Source of the DNA: Hypericum androsaemum
Taxonomy: Eukaryota; Streptophyta; Magnoliopsida; Malpighiales; Hypericaceae
Direction: 5' to 3'
Assembly (NCBI GenBank): GCA_963995505.1
Contig: OZ023182.1
Span: 4,952,707-5,016,706 of the forward strand
Length of the DNA: 64,000 nt
Shown piece by piece: positions 44,083-55,950 of the stretch (its first letter is position 1; each line of letters opens with the position of its first letter). The notes beneath the pieces are model-generated. The model worked only from the letters and a program-made list of their open reading frames with translations. It was not told the DNA's origin and ran no database searches. The translations under genes and the position numbers were made by a program.

Positions 44083-47000
44083 TCACTTGTATGGGGCAAA
44101 AATGATTGATGAGTTGTGCCCGCCAAGTCCAAACGAATTTGACAACGCAGCTTTTATTTCCAGTCTCTCTTTCTTTGCACCGACTAGGAAACTTGAATCC
44201 TGAATTATTGGCGTTCAAGATTGACATCAAACTGAGTGTCCGGATGAAGGTGAGAACCAACTTGGTCCCGTTAACAGAAGAGGTGTTTATACGCAAGGGA
44301 ATAAAGCAACTCACCACTCCTTCATCAGGATTTTCTAAATTGACATTTGGGTGAACCCATCCTGTTCGTATTGCCTGCACAGGTTATTAAGTACTTAACA
44401 GAAGCCAGCTTTAAGTTTTGGTCCTAAACTTGAATTTGCGGTAAGCAGCAAATCATGGGAAACTTTAGTTAGGTTTTAGATTTTAGTAGCCAGCTGTTGG
44501 TTGAAAATGCAGCTTACAGACATTAAAAGAAAATGCGATAAGCATTAAGCAATATACCTGTACTGCAGCAATGGCTTCCACTGCACCAGCAGCTCCCATT
44601 AAGTGGCCAATCATTGATTTTGTAGAGTTAACTCTCAACTGTAAGATATAAGAGTTCTCATCAGAGCAAGATCAATGTAGAGGCCAGAAGTCCCTTTTGC
44701 ATGGAACAATATCAGGTCGCTTACATCTCGATTCTGGCCAAAGCAATGCATGAGAGCTTGATACTCCTCCAGATCACCAGTAGGCGAGGATGTAGCATGT
44801 GCATTAATGTAATTCACATCCTCCCTAGACACTCCTGACTGCTCTAATGCCTTCTCTAGGCAGAGTTTCACACCACGTCCTGCTTTTAGGCGTTCAGATA
44901 TCACATTAGCACAATTTCTAATGTTCTGAAAGATACAACATTAATACTATCCAGCATCCAGTTATTACTAATCAGATACGACACAGCCACAATGGTGGAG
45001 TGGAACACCGAATCCTAGAGGAAACAATCAGTCTTACTGAATGGAGGACTGTTTGGTCACTTAGGTGCTCTGTAGTGGTTGATATGACGGTACTTTAACA
45101 TTAGGGTTATCATTAGGGTTATGATTCGTGGGTTAGAAGGAATGTATCGATCTGTACTCTACAATTTAAGGCCTCAGCTTAGATGGAAACAAGGAGAAAG
45201 TTTTGCTTTCATTAGAGCAGTTGGTCAGCCGGACAAGTAACATCACAAGTTCAAAATTTGAGCAAATAGTTCCTCAAGATCTTGCACGAACAAAATTCTG
45301 AGAACCAAATCTCCAAGGTATACTTAAAGAAACACAGCACAGTACAGTACCATCAGGCCGTGGGTCAGTTACATGATAAGCATCAGATGTGAAGCCGCCT
45401 CCAAGAAATTCTGCATAGACGGTTGCGCCTCGTTTCTGAAAAGAACTCGAGTAACGACAACGCACTTTAGAAGTATGCATCCAAATATAACTTTCCAGAA
45501 ACACGGGAAGGGGATTGGCAAAACAAAACTATAGATGAAACAACTACCGCCATGTAAGCTGAAGATTGAATCCACGGAAATTAGTATTGGGCATGTCAGC
45601 AAAAGCCTATACCTTGGCATGCTCTAGCTCTTCTAAAAGCAAAACACCTGCTCCTTCTCCGATGACAAATCCATCGCGGTTCTGTATATTAGCCAAATGA
45701 ATATATGAAAATAAGCTCCTCGCCACTTGCGTTGAGGATATACCGTAAAGATTCACAGACATGGAATCACCGCATTCTACAACACCAATAGTGCAAATGT
45801 AAGTGGAAACTTTTGTGACGACAGGAACATGGACAATGAGCTAGCTGGCAATAAACTACATAAGGTATTGCTACCCAGGAGAACAAAAGCAACAACCAAT
45901 CAAGACACGTCAAAAGTTTGAAAACAAAGATCATCAAGTCTAAATTTTTACAATTAAAATTTATTGAAAAAGTAAAGCTTGCTTCTGCCAAAATCTCTCC
46001 TAAATGGGTTACAGAAATTGAAGTCCCAGTCAAATCTTTGAAAGCTCTAACATCATAAGAATGAAGCAAGAGAAGAAGTTGCTGTCATGGCCGGCTTAAA
46101 AACATCACAGGGACCTTTGGAACACTGAGAAAATTACCATGTCCCAAGGACGTGAAGCTTTGGATGGATCATCATTCCTCTGTGAAAGAGCACTGCAAGC
46201 CGCAAAGCCTGCCACCCCTGCAAAACAAATATAACATGGCAATTTCATGTAAAGTTAAGTTGGAACTCAATGCACCGAAGTCTTAGTTGAGAGCAGATAC
46301 CAATAGGTATAATAGCTGCATCAGAGCCCCCACAAAGCATTACATTCTGCACAAGAATGTGAAGAAACAGTTCAGTAGCATTATGTTGCATGAATGTTTA
46401 CATTTTGTACTTCTACCATTCAACAACCGTTAAATGCAAGACACTCACAGCTTCTCCTCTAATGATATGGTTTGCTGCATTGAGTATACAAAAATTGCTT
46501 GTAGAACAGGCAGTAGAAATGGAGTAGTTTGGACCCATCCAACCCTGCAATGAAATAAGCATACTAGTCATTCCAACTAATCTTTCTAGAGATTTCACAT
46601 GATGGTGTGCCTTAAATATTTTTTGAGTACCAGATCCATCGCGAGTATGGCAGAACCCATGTTTGTAGTTGCAAAGGGAACACAGAAAGGGTTCATCTTC
46701 TTATATGAGATCCTTAACGCTTCAAGTGCGTCTTGGAAGACCTACAGAAGACCATTGCGAGCAAGTTAGCAATTTACAGGTCGAGGAGCCACACGTGAGA
46801 CCAGATAGATTATTTCCACACTTGTAGCTTTTATGAATGGCAACACATCCCAGATTATTGTTTCATATGAAGATAGCAAAGTTCTAACCTGAATGACTTT
46901 ACAGCAAGAAAACATAAATGCAAATTGCAAGAGCACAAATTTATCCTTTGTCAGCACAAAGGTAAATACTTGTTTCATTTCTTTGGCCTAGGAGACAGCA

Positions 47001-48551
47001 AGCATGCAACATGGCTGTGCTTTCACACAAATGTTCAACTTCCTTGCAGCGGCTGTCAGGCCACATCATCTTCCCAGTAAAACGACACTTGAAATAACAG
47101 TATCTCATAGTTACCTGCATGCCACCCAGAGCTGAGCCAATTAGAACTCCACATTTTCTTTTGTCCAACTCATCCATCACTTCCTCAGTAATTCCGCCAT
47201 CAACCAAGGCTTTTTTTCCAGCAATAAGCATGTAAAGCATGAACTTGTCCATCCTCTTCGACAGTTTTGGTGCAACCAGCCCATCACTTGAGACAGACTT
47301 GACCTCTCCGGCAATTCTCTTAAAGACAGAGAGTAATAAAGTTACAAATAAGATGTACCAAAAACAATGCAGGTCAAAAGTGTGGAGGCACCAACAAATA
47401 AGAGCAGAGTGCCCGTAGATGGTTTCTACCGTTGGGAAATTTGCACAGTCAAAGGCCTCTATCTGAGAAATGCCACTGACACCTTCAAGCAGATTATTAT
47501 AGAAGACATCCGGATCATGACCAAGTGGCGTCACCAGACCCATCCCTGTCACAACTACACGTCTCTCCTTCGTAGCAGGTTTTTTCTCCGTTGCATCCTT
47601 TGCAGGTTGCACTGCTACAGCCATCGCTTCCCCTAAAATTTTGGAACAGAATTCGTTAATGAAGTTAATCGGTTGAGTTTTCCTACCTGGCGAGCGCACA
47701 CAAATAAAACATGGTCCAAAATCTTCTTAATGCCAAGTCCCGACCAACCGCCTTCCAAATAATGGGGGGACAGTGCAGTCATGAGTTATAGATGACACAA
47801 GTATCTAGCGTATCGTGTGGCATTCAAATTCGTAGAAGCCCTTACGATGGACCATTTCTTTCAATGCAACACCTATATCTTACTAGGCATGCATAATAGC
47901 CAAGTATAGGTCTAAATCTCCTTCAAATTCCATGGCCAAAAAAGAAAAAGAAAAGAAAAATAATTAAATAATAATCGCAGCCATTGTAAATGACAACAAT
48001 AACAACAACCGCAACCGTCGAACTTCTCTTTCTTGAGTAGCCCACCAAACGCCATTTCCACTTAAGAAAAGGGAAAAAATAAAAGAAAAGGAACAAGAAG
48101 AAAGGAAACAAAAACCAGACCATCAAACTTCCTCTGCTCTCTAATCGCGGCCACCGGAAAATTAATTAATAATTAAACAAAACAACCTTAGAGAAGAAAA
48201 ATCAAAAAAAGAAAACAAGTAAAAACAAAATAGAGCAGTCGAAAAAGGAGAATCTAATCTGACTTCAGAGTAGAGAGAGTTACCGGAACGGGAGGAGCGG
48301 AGGCACCGGCGGCGTTGGGAGCGCTTATGGAACGGCTCGGATCGGAAGAGGCCGTTAGATGCGTAGTACCGGCTACACGGCTCCAGCGCCAAACACGACC
48401 TCAAGCTCCCCCCGGGAGTCGCCGTCGCGTTGCATTTCAGCCTCCTCCTACTCCCCCTCCCCCCCGCCGCCGGCCCCTCCTCGGCGCACGTGACCGACAT
48501 GCACGCCGCCACAAGCCACGTGCACAGCGGCGACGACAGCGTAGCAGCCAT
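44083..48551 (-). CDS. KAS2: 3-oxoacyl-[acyl-carrier-protein] synthase II, chloroplast (KAS II)
   Basis: Thirteen exons on the minus strand: 48551-48284, 47632-47430, 47318-47115, 46741-46631, 46544-46449, 46346-46301, 46217-46138, 45681-45613, 45435-45351, 44879-44725, 44638-44558, 44374-44315, 44199-44083. They total 1575 nt, 524 codons. KAS II condenses malonyl-ACP with palmitoyl-ACP in plastids, the step from C16 to C18 fatty acids. Exon 1 gives a Ser/Arg-rich transit peptide that opens with the plant KAS II signature [14 protein letters not shown]. The enzyme starts at [18 protein letters not shown]. The catalytic set is complete: Cys275 in [10 protein letters not shown], His415 in INAHATSS, Lys446 and His451 in STKSMIGH, and the Gly-rich GLGGHNSSI near the end. 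KAS I is the nearest alternative, but the N-terminus favours KAS II. The gene is intact although its intron 9 holds the duplication breakpoint. Confidence 0.94.
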
Positions 48552-48574
48552 CTCTCTTCTCTTCTTCCCTACTA

Positions 48575-48600
48575 TCTCCCTCTCCCTCTCCCTCTCCCTC
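48575..48600. repeat. CCCTCT microsatellite in the KAS II 5' region
   Basis: A (TCCCTC)n tract 24-49 bp upstream of the KAS II ATG, a pyrimidine run on the plus strand and so GA-rich on the gene's strand. Such tracts are common in plant 5' leaders and promoters. Confidence 0.7.
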
Positions 48601-48833
48601 TACTTATCTGTGTAAATGCCGAGCGAATTGGACACGTGGAGATGATTCCGTTCAGATTTTTTTTTATTTTTAATAAGCGATCTCGTTTCTTCTCCCTAAT
48701 GGGGGTTTCCGAAACGGATTGTTTGTTTGGGTTTCTTCTCTCTCTCTCTCTCTGTTTGTGGAGCGGAGATGTAGAAATCTGAGTCGTCCTCAGTTAGAGA
48801 GACTGCCAAGTAGTCCAAACCAAACCACCGGGC

Positions 48834-48834
<1 letters not shown>

Positions 48835-48871
<37 letters not shown>
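48835..48871. repeat. (TC)n microsatellite
   Basis: An uninterrupted TC run of about 37 bp; a shorter one lies at about 48738-48753. On the KAS II strand these are GA repeats of the kind bound by plant GAGA-binding (BBR/BPC) factors. Relevance to KAS II expression is only inferred from position, about 290 bp upstream of the ATG. Confidence 0.85.
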
Positions 48872-48874
<3 letters not shown>

Positions 48875-49376
48875 TTGATTTTTTTTTTGCCCTTTCGGTT
48901 GGACGACGCTGCGATGTTATTATTATATTTGTATGGAGGGGAGCGTTATTATAATTTTTTGTTTATGATCCTTTCCTTTTGTATTGCAAGTATATGCCAC
49001 ATTGCAGTGCATATAATTTGATATACGAATATTTATTGAGTTGACTAGTTTAGATCACGAGTATTATTTTTGAAATGTGACAAACAAATTTCAACAAATA
49101 GTTAACATCGGTACATTATCAAAATTACAAACTCTTTATTAGGCTAAAATAATTTTATTGTTAGTTGATCTAAGTATTTGTTGGTTCGTGATGATACATC
49201 TATAATATATCTATCAATTTATCAAAAAATATTAAAATTAATTATTGTAGGTCCATTGAAAGAAGATTTTTCCTTGCTACTTAAATAAATGAAGCTCGAC
49301 AAACATTATTATAATGTTTCCTAAATAAATGTAGAAAACGACAGTATAATGGAAGCATTGTTTTTTGGAAAATTAC
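48872..49376. other. intergenic AT-rich DNA, nothing recognised
   Basis: No conserved frame or repeat structure is seen between the KAS II upstream region and the next transposable element. Confidence 0.5.
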
Positions 49377-49654
49377 GCTCATGTCCCTCTAGTTTGGTGT
49401 CCCAACCTCTAGGGTTCCTGCGTTTATAAAATCCATACTGACATCCTCCGTGTTTGGTTTTAGAAACTCTCGGGTCCCTCGCTGACATCATACACTCGTT
49501 TTTTTCATTTTTATCAGTGAAATTACTTAAATACCCTTAACCAAATCAAATCAAACAAAAAAAATCTCCGCTCCGTCGTCATCTCCGCTCTCCTCCTCTC
49601 TTCTCCGGCCAAAATCGCCGTCGTTGGTGTCCTCCCCAAAGCTAGACAACGACG

Positions 49655-49745
49655 AGCAGGGGGATGGCATCAGCGGGACTACGAGGCCGCCGCCTCCTAC
49701 GTTAGGACCTTCCTCGAGATCGATGACAGGTACCTCGGGGATCGT
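49655..49745 (+). pseudogene. possible captured COG4-like exon fragment
   Basis: Within the element the plus strand reads QRDYEAAASYVRTFLEIDDR, resembling the conserved helix of the Golgi tethering COG complex subunit 4, which has the pattern DFE.AA..V..FL.ID..Y. The match is from memory of the motif and covers about 22 residues only. The open frame containing it is short and has no start or stop of its own. If right, the element would be a gene-capturing Pack-MULE. Confidence 0.35.
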
Positions 49746-49831
49746 GTCCTCCGTGTCCGACGATGTCGTAGTCATCGTACACCAGCGCCTAGCCGACAAG
49801 ATCTCTGCCCCGGCTAGTCAATGAGATCTCT

Positions 49832-49935
49832 GGCCCGCCTAGCCATCTTCTTCTCCGACCCGCCTAGCCATCTTCTTCTCCGACCCGCCTAGCCATCTTC
49901 TTCTCCGCCTCGCCTAGCCATCTTCTTCTCCGACA
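49832..49935. repeat. 25-bp minisatellite, four units
   Basis: Four near-identical tandem units with core CGCCTAGCCATCTTCTTCTC spaced 25 bp apart, inside the Mutator-like element. The unit length is not a multiple of three, so no frame is kept. Confidence 0.85.
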
Positions 49936-50330
49936 CAGATCTGAAACAACAAGCAAAAAAACCCAAGAACATGTCACCTTCTTAGGGGCAACGACGGGGT
50001 GGACGAGATTCGGGGGAGTTCATCCACGGCGAGACCTCCACGGTCCAGTCCTTCGCCAGAGCAGGTCCACTGGTTGTTCGGCCTTAAGCACTCCGTCGGT
50101 CCGAGGAGTTGCCATCGTCGGGAGGGCATTTTGTTTTTTTGTTTTAATTTATTTTTTTAAGGGCATTTTGGTCATTTCTATGACAAAAAATGAAAAAAAT
50201 GACTCATGACATTAGCGAGGGACCCGAGAGTTTCTAAAACCAAACACGGGGTCAGCATGGATTTTAGAAACGCAGGGACCCTAGAGGGAGGGAGGCCAAA
50301 CTACAGGAACCTGAGCGTAACTTTTTTTTT

Positions 50331-52394
50331 TGGTGAAATTAAAATTTTCTCTATTTAGTTTTATTTCTCTCCCAAATAAAGGAATAAGAATTAATCCATC
50401 TATTAATAAGAAATCGAGTAGAATTCGTTGTTATTCTACCTATTTGATTAATGGAAGCATTTTTTAGCCACGGGGTATCTCCTCTTCTTTCTCCATGACC
50501 AGAAAATATATGCGTCATTTATCGCAATCGGATTTTTCTAAATTTGTCCGTTTTGTACTCCGGAGGCCTCGTGCGACGCCGTTTCAACTCGCACACATCC
50601 CACGTAAGTACCCTTTTTTGGTCTTTTTGTCGTCCCCAAGTCACGCAACCGTGGGAAAAAAAAGAGAATGTTAATTACGGCATCGCTCACAGGATACTTG
50701 CAGTATTAATCGTGACAATTGTTTTTCCTTTTACTTAACAAAAAGTTAGACTAATTCCTACCAAAAACTAATAGGTCTAATATCTGACGCACACGAAACG
50801 CAATTCCGGAAAATTGAGAAATATATGGGATGTTGCTCATACGTGTGTGGCTATCTGCTTCAATCGAGATTCGACATTGTATTCTAAAATGGTTAGAGTA
50901 ATTGACGATGCATTATTACATCTATTTATAAAAATGTGTAACAAAATTTATTAGGTAGACACAGCTATAAAATTTAGGTGGTATGCTTGAAAAGATATGA
51001 AAGTATTTATATGAAGCGATAATATGAGACACTTGATTACATAAGAATTAATTAATTTTTCAAAAAATTACTTACCATGAGTTTCCGCTACATTTCATCC
51101 TCTCCTAAGTTTGTTAATGACTTGTTTGGTCGAATATTGCAAATGAATTGAGAACCATGATCCCGATCGTATAAGGCTGTAAATATTATATTTAATTGGA
51201 ATAAAAAAAGTACTTATCAAGAAAAAAATTAGTTGGCTGATTGTTACGAGCTATTAGTGATGTATCTCTTTTCCTAAAGTTGTTGTAATACACTAGACGT
51301 TTCGTAATAAGTTTTTTTAGGGCTGGCCTCTCCTTACCTGAAGGCTGAAGCAAAGGTTAGCTAGTTATTGTGCCTCAATCCATCCAGTGCTGACTACAAC
51401 TTGTAACGATATTGGACATAGCCTAATCACTAATTTTTTTATCAGTAGAGTTTATTCATGAAAATATTTACAACTTAATTAGTGTGAAATTTTCTTTTGC
51501 AATCAATCACAATTCGGGACTTTTACTTGTTAGTGCCCGGCTAAACGTAGTTGTATCCCATCTTATGATACTAAGGGTATCTAGTTTTTTTTAATATAAA
51601 TTTTTACACCTATTACACTTGTGTCGTTGAACCAATGGCATTTGGCGCTAGGTCTATATGGTTAGAGTTAACCACGCCAACTAGTCCATTTTCAGGGCAT
51701 TTGTAGGGTGATAACACATCAAATAACAAAGTTTAGACAAATAGAAAATTCAATATAAAAAACTAAGAGAAAGACCAAACGTAGGACTTATCAATTATAT
51801 AAAAAATGTTGAAATCATAATCTCAAATATAATATATATCAAATCATATATGCATCACGGCCTCTGCGAAATAGCAATTTCTAATTTTATGATGCTAAAC
51901 TTGTTGCAATTTTAGTTTTTAGTAGAATTTTTTAAATGATGCTTCAGATGTATATTATCATATTAATTTAAAGTCGATCGCTACAAAATCTTATAGAGAA
52001 AGTAGTTCTTCATATAATATCTACTAAATTCACAATGTTAAAATTGAAAGCCGTTACTTAATAGTATTAAATTTCTTTTCAATTGAAGGTGTTCTCATTT
52101 TATGGTTTGCTAGCCCAAGCCTGTGTTGTAGCGTTTAAATAAATATGGCCGACCGCTAAGATCCTAGCTTCCTATTATCAATATGGCTCCTTTAAGAAGA
52201 TACCATCTATTGGTCGAGTGACAGCTTATTTCCTCTAGAGTAGACGTCGTTTTTTAAGATAAATTTTTATATCGAATAATTACTCCTATCATGTACCGTC
52301 GTCAAATCGTCATATGCCTTGTGACATTAAGTCAAATGTACATTGTTAAAAGAATTTGTTTTTACTTTATTAGTCATTATTCTTATATACGTTA
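50331..52394. other. intergenic AT-rich DNA, nothing recognised
   Basis: Read on both strands without finding a conserved protein motif, RNA gene or transposon end. Confidence 0.5.
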
Positions 52395-52913
52395 GAGTGT
52401 CAAATAAACATTGTCGCAAAATAAGTAAGTCTTTTTTTGTTCTAATATTATCTGGAAAATGAATTTATGTAGAGAGTGTCAAATAAATATTGTCGTGAAA
52501 TACGTAAGTCTTTTTCGTTCTGTTGGGATGGTGAGAAATAGGAAAGATTTATTTCTTATTCCTATTCTGACTAGGTTTTGGACTCTTAATTTGACATAGA
52601 TAGGTTACTTGTACACCAAGGGTTTGTATCTATATAAAGACATGTTACCTAGGTTTTTTGTATGGCTTTGTGGCTCGGAAACTCATCAATAAAAGTTCTC
52701 CTTTCTCTCCGTGGACGTAGGCATTAGGCCGAACCACGTTATCTCTTGTGTCCGTGTTCTTTACGTGTTTGTTCTCTAGTTGCTGAATTCATAACACGTT
52801 CTAATATTATCTGGAAAATTAATTTATATAGAGAATGTCAAATAAACATTGCCGTGAAATAAGTAGGTCTTTTCGTTCTAATATTATCTGGAAAATTAAT
52901 TTATGATGCCTGT
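52395..52913. repeat. 79-bp tandem repeat, about three units, split by a solo LTR
   Basis: Units start at about 52395, 52474 and 52833 (core GTCAAATAAA.ATTG, then GTTCTAATATTATCTGGAAAA). The second unit is cut by the solo LTR at 52521-52796 and resumes after it, so the array predates the LTR. Confidence 0.85.
52521..52796 (+). mobile_element. solo LTR (276 bp)
   Basis: Begins TGTTGGGATGG, ends CATAACA (TGTT..AACA ends), and is flanked by a perfect 5-bp duplication CGTTC at 52516-52520 and 52797-52801. A TATA-like TATATAAAGA lies at about 52631 and AATAAAA near 52690, in LTR order on the plus strand. There is no internal region or partner, so the element was reduced by recombination between its LTRs. 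The short length suggests a copia- or TRIM-type family, which is inference. Confidence 0.9.
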
Positions 52914-53483
52914 TTCTTGATGTTTTAGATTAGAGGGTGTCTCAGACTGCAGTGGGCCAAATGCTTTGAATAACGCGAGTGTGAATAATATTTTTTGGCA
53001 CAACAATCATTAAAAAATATTTTGTAAGTTGTAACCAAAATTAAAGTGAAGCATAGGGGCGTCGGAGTTGCTCTGTGGCCCAACGTAACTTTGACGACAA
53101 TAATGCTATTGAAAGATAGGCTTGCATGCCTTTAACTCTCTGTTTTCTACAACTACTCTACTTGTTTAATGGGCTATTGCTACCTTTGATTGAATAATCC
53201 ATACAATCAAATTCGGCAATTGATATATGTTTCATTCATAATGTCGTAACCAAAACGTTATTATATAAATTTATTATTAGTTAGATCAACCGGTAGTAAT
53301 TAATTAAAAAAATATGCTAATGGGACTGAAGGACCACCCAACAATAGATCCTCGTGGGGGCTAGATTTCATTGGGCATCGGAAGTCTTCACATGTTATGA
53401 ATGAGAGTACGGTCATATGATCTGGTCAATCTTTTCCCAGCCAACCTTAAACCTTAGTCCAAGTAGCCCAAACTATATATTTT
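52914..53483. other. intergenic DNA, nothing recognised
   Basis: AT-rich, no coding or repeat signal beyond the borders of neighbouring elements. Confidence 0.5.
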
Positions 53484-53868
53484 GGATAAATTACTCTCAG
53501 GTCCCTCTGATTTGCTAAAACGACTATTTTCATCCCTCCTGTTTCACAACCGATACTTTAGTCCCCTAATTTAGTTTTATTGTACTCTCAGGTCCCTCGC
53601 TGACGTCATCATTCGATTTATTATATTTTAATAAAGAAAATGACTATCATAACCTTACTTTAAATTTAAGAAAAATTAATTTCTCTGATTTTTAAGGGTA
53701 GGGACGTAATTTTTACCAATTAAAAAATGATAAAATAAATGATGACGTCAGCGAGGGGCCTGAGAGTACAATAAAATCAAACTAGGGGGACTAAAGTATC
53801 AGTTTGGAAATAGGAGGGACGAAAATAGTCGTTTTAGCAAACCAGAGGGACCTGAGAGTAATTTACCC
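53484..53868. mobile_element. MITE-sized palindromic member of the TGACGTCA inverted-end family
   Basis: 385 bp and almost wholly palindromic. Left GGATAAATTACTCTCAGG...GCTAAAACGACTATTTTC pairs with right GAAAATAGTCGTTTTAGC...CCTGAGAGTAATTTACCC. TGACGTCA occurs once in each arm (53601-53608 and 53743-53750). No target duplication was clear. It has no coding capacity and could fold into a long hairpin. Confidence 0.85.
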
Positions 53869-55950
53869 AAACTTTAAACAACATACATGGTATTTACGTT
53901 TTAACATTGCACTATTCCTTTGTAACTTTTGCTTTAGATTTTACGATGATTTTATCGCTCTCTTTCTCCAACTAAGAGAACCATTTCAGGTTCGAAACAT
54001 ACACAATTAAAAAGACGGTGAACATTTTCCTACCAAATTTAAACACTGACAAATCTCGAACTCCATACTTATAATTGTGGTTGGTGGTTGCAGGGACTTT
54101 TTTATGAGGCAGGAAGAGTGCAACGAGAAGTCAAAATTGGTAAGCTAATCTTCCTCATTTTTCTTTACCTCTTGCAGTGGAATGAACGGCAACTTTCTTT
54201 ACCAAATTTCTCTCCACCGGACAACAAAGTTGGTATATTCGGAAAATTCCAAATTTCAATCCATTTATGTTGTAATAGTCCAGAAGAAAAAACAAAAGAA
54301 TACACCAATTTAGATAAAGCATGTAATAGGCTTCTGAGGCCCAAGACAAGCTTCTGAGGCCCAAGACAAAGGTTATGCTTCCTCCCATTAATTTTGTCCC
54401 GAAGCTACGACGCTTGGTATAGGGTAGTAGGAGTAGATTAGAAAAACTGATTAATCGAGGAAAAAAGAAAAAGAAGAGCAAATACCGGTTTCAAAATCTA
54501 GGTACAGCAGCCACACCGAGGTACACACTGTCCCGTTAAATTTAAGAAAGAGAAATGCGACCATAATAAGGCATCTGCCCCTCTAACATTGTTAATTATC
54601 TTTACTAATCTGACTCTGATACAAACCGCTCCCTCTATTTTTTAAGTTTTGTCAGCTCCGGTATCGGGTTAGTGCTCAGTGCTCACTCAGTCCCCTTTTT
54701 CAATACCGTACTTGAACAAATATTTGACACTGCTACGTTTCTAAAAACTCGAATCCGAGACTTCTAGATCAACAAATAGATCCACCAAATTTGAACAATA
54801 ACAGTATCTAACTTTTAGGTCAAGTAAAGGGATTTCCTGTAGAAAACAATGTAGAGGGGGCCTCTTATCTCCAGATACACTCCTTGCGAAGGCAGAACAT
54901 GCTATGTGCTGTAGTTTGTTCTTCGGTGTTCACGTTTCTGGGATCATGTCCTTTCTTAGGTTATATAATTTTACACTGATCTTTGTCTCCATATTTTTTA
55001 TCAAATCTAAAAGCTATACATCGGATAAGAACCCCTTAATTCACTACATTTTCGAGAAGATTTTCCGAAAGCAACAGAACATCAGCATTTAAACTACAAG
55101 AGATTGCAGGCCACTATGACTTGGTCAACGGAAATAAGAAAACAAATCGAATCATTGGGTTCCTTTACACCGATTCACAGTCCGCGAACTTGTCTTCTCA
55201 CAATGTAAAGCCTCAAACAACAAAGCTCAGATCAGGGATTTACCATGTACATTCTTTACATTCTAATTCCATAGCCGAGAATCTCCCAACACCGTATAAT
55301 CGCATATACTGTAACGTCGGAGAGTCCATTATGCGCCTGGTTTAGCCTGCTCTTTACTTCCTGTCAGCCACTGTCACAGAAAGATTTGCTTTGCCACGAT
55401 AGAACTTACATAAAAAGATGGCATTTCTCTCTATGCACGGATATCTGACCGGCAACTTTTCTCAGCTTGAACCATGGAGTAGAAACTGTTGTTGCGAATA
55501 CCATTCTTCAAGTGTTCAAATCCCACCACGAAAACATATGTTTTTTTTTCAAGAGAGGAGAAATCATATCTGCTCATACCTTTGCACCAGTGTCCTACAA
55601 AACATATTTGACCCATCTTCATTAGGCTACATTTGGCAAATCTTTTACAGGGAACCCACGGCCATTCCCTGAATTCAATTCCTGGGCTACAAACAAGTGT
55701 TATTTTCTTCATCCCATTATATTTGACCGGTATGATAAATACAGTAATTTGATCATATTGTCAGTGAAGCCTCTGTAAAAGCCAAACAATAAGAAAGCAG
55801 CAGGCACCAATAATCAATGACGGGACATGCTTTTTTGTGTTTTGGGTATATTATCAACTAAGCCAAAATTGCAAGTCATGCGCCAACTGTAATTAGTACC
55901 TTAAAAACACTGAAAGTGCTTCAAGCTAGAATGAAAATCAACAACTGACC
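53869..55950. other. intergenic DNA downstream of the PH-like gene
   Basis: No gene recognised. A perfect 20-bp tandem duplication (GCTTCTGAGGCCCAAGACAA) lies at 54330-54349 and 54350-54369. Short open frames at 54904-55092 and 55418-55672 show no conserved motif. Confidence 0.5.

Larger units (their letters stand above)
32999..45240. repeat. tandem duplication, second copy (RRP12-B plus 3' part of intact KAS II)
   Basis: Starts with GTGGTGGTCTCCC at 32999, equivalent to 17014 in copy 1, and continues into the complete KAS II gene. Position 45240 (AAGTAA in KAS II intron 9) is the point whose copy in unit 1 abuts 32999. The 33085-33950 and 33951-35033 segments are additions absent from copy 1. 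Confidence 0.92.
49377..50330. mobile_element. Mutator-like family member with GC-rich cargo
   Basis: Left end (GCTCATGTCCCTCTAG, GGTTTTAGAAACTCTCGGG, GTCCCTCGCTGACATCA) and right end (GCGAGGGACCCGAGAG, AAACGCAGGGACC, CCTGAGCGTAAC) are long inverted repeats of about 150-190 bp. Length is about 950 bp with no transposase. The 9-bp target duplication is not clear because the right end runs into a T tract. The centre (about 49560-50130) is GC-rich. Confidence 0.8.

Noticed and set aside
47923..48126. 67-codon Phe-rich minus-strand frame
   Set aside because: Lies in KAS II intron 1 in a T-rich tract; low complexity only.
44083..48551. KAS I rather than KAS II
   Set aside because: The transit-peptide start [14 protein letters not shown] and the exon layout fit plant KAS II better; the catalytic motifs alone do not separate the two.
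48315..49021. Ser/Leu/Pro-rich frames upstream of KAS II
   Set aside because: They come from CT microsatellites and the antisense of the KAS II transit-peptide exon.
52395..52913. CRISPR-like repeated units
   Set aside because: Units are contiguous 79-bp tandem repeats without unique spacers, in a plant nuclear context.
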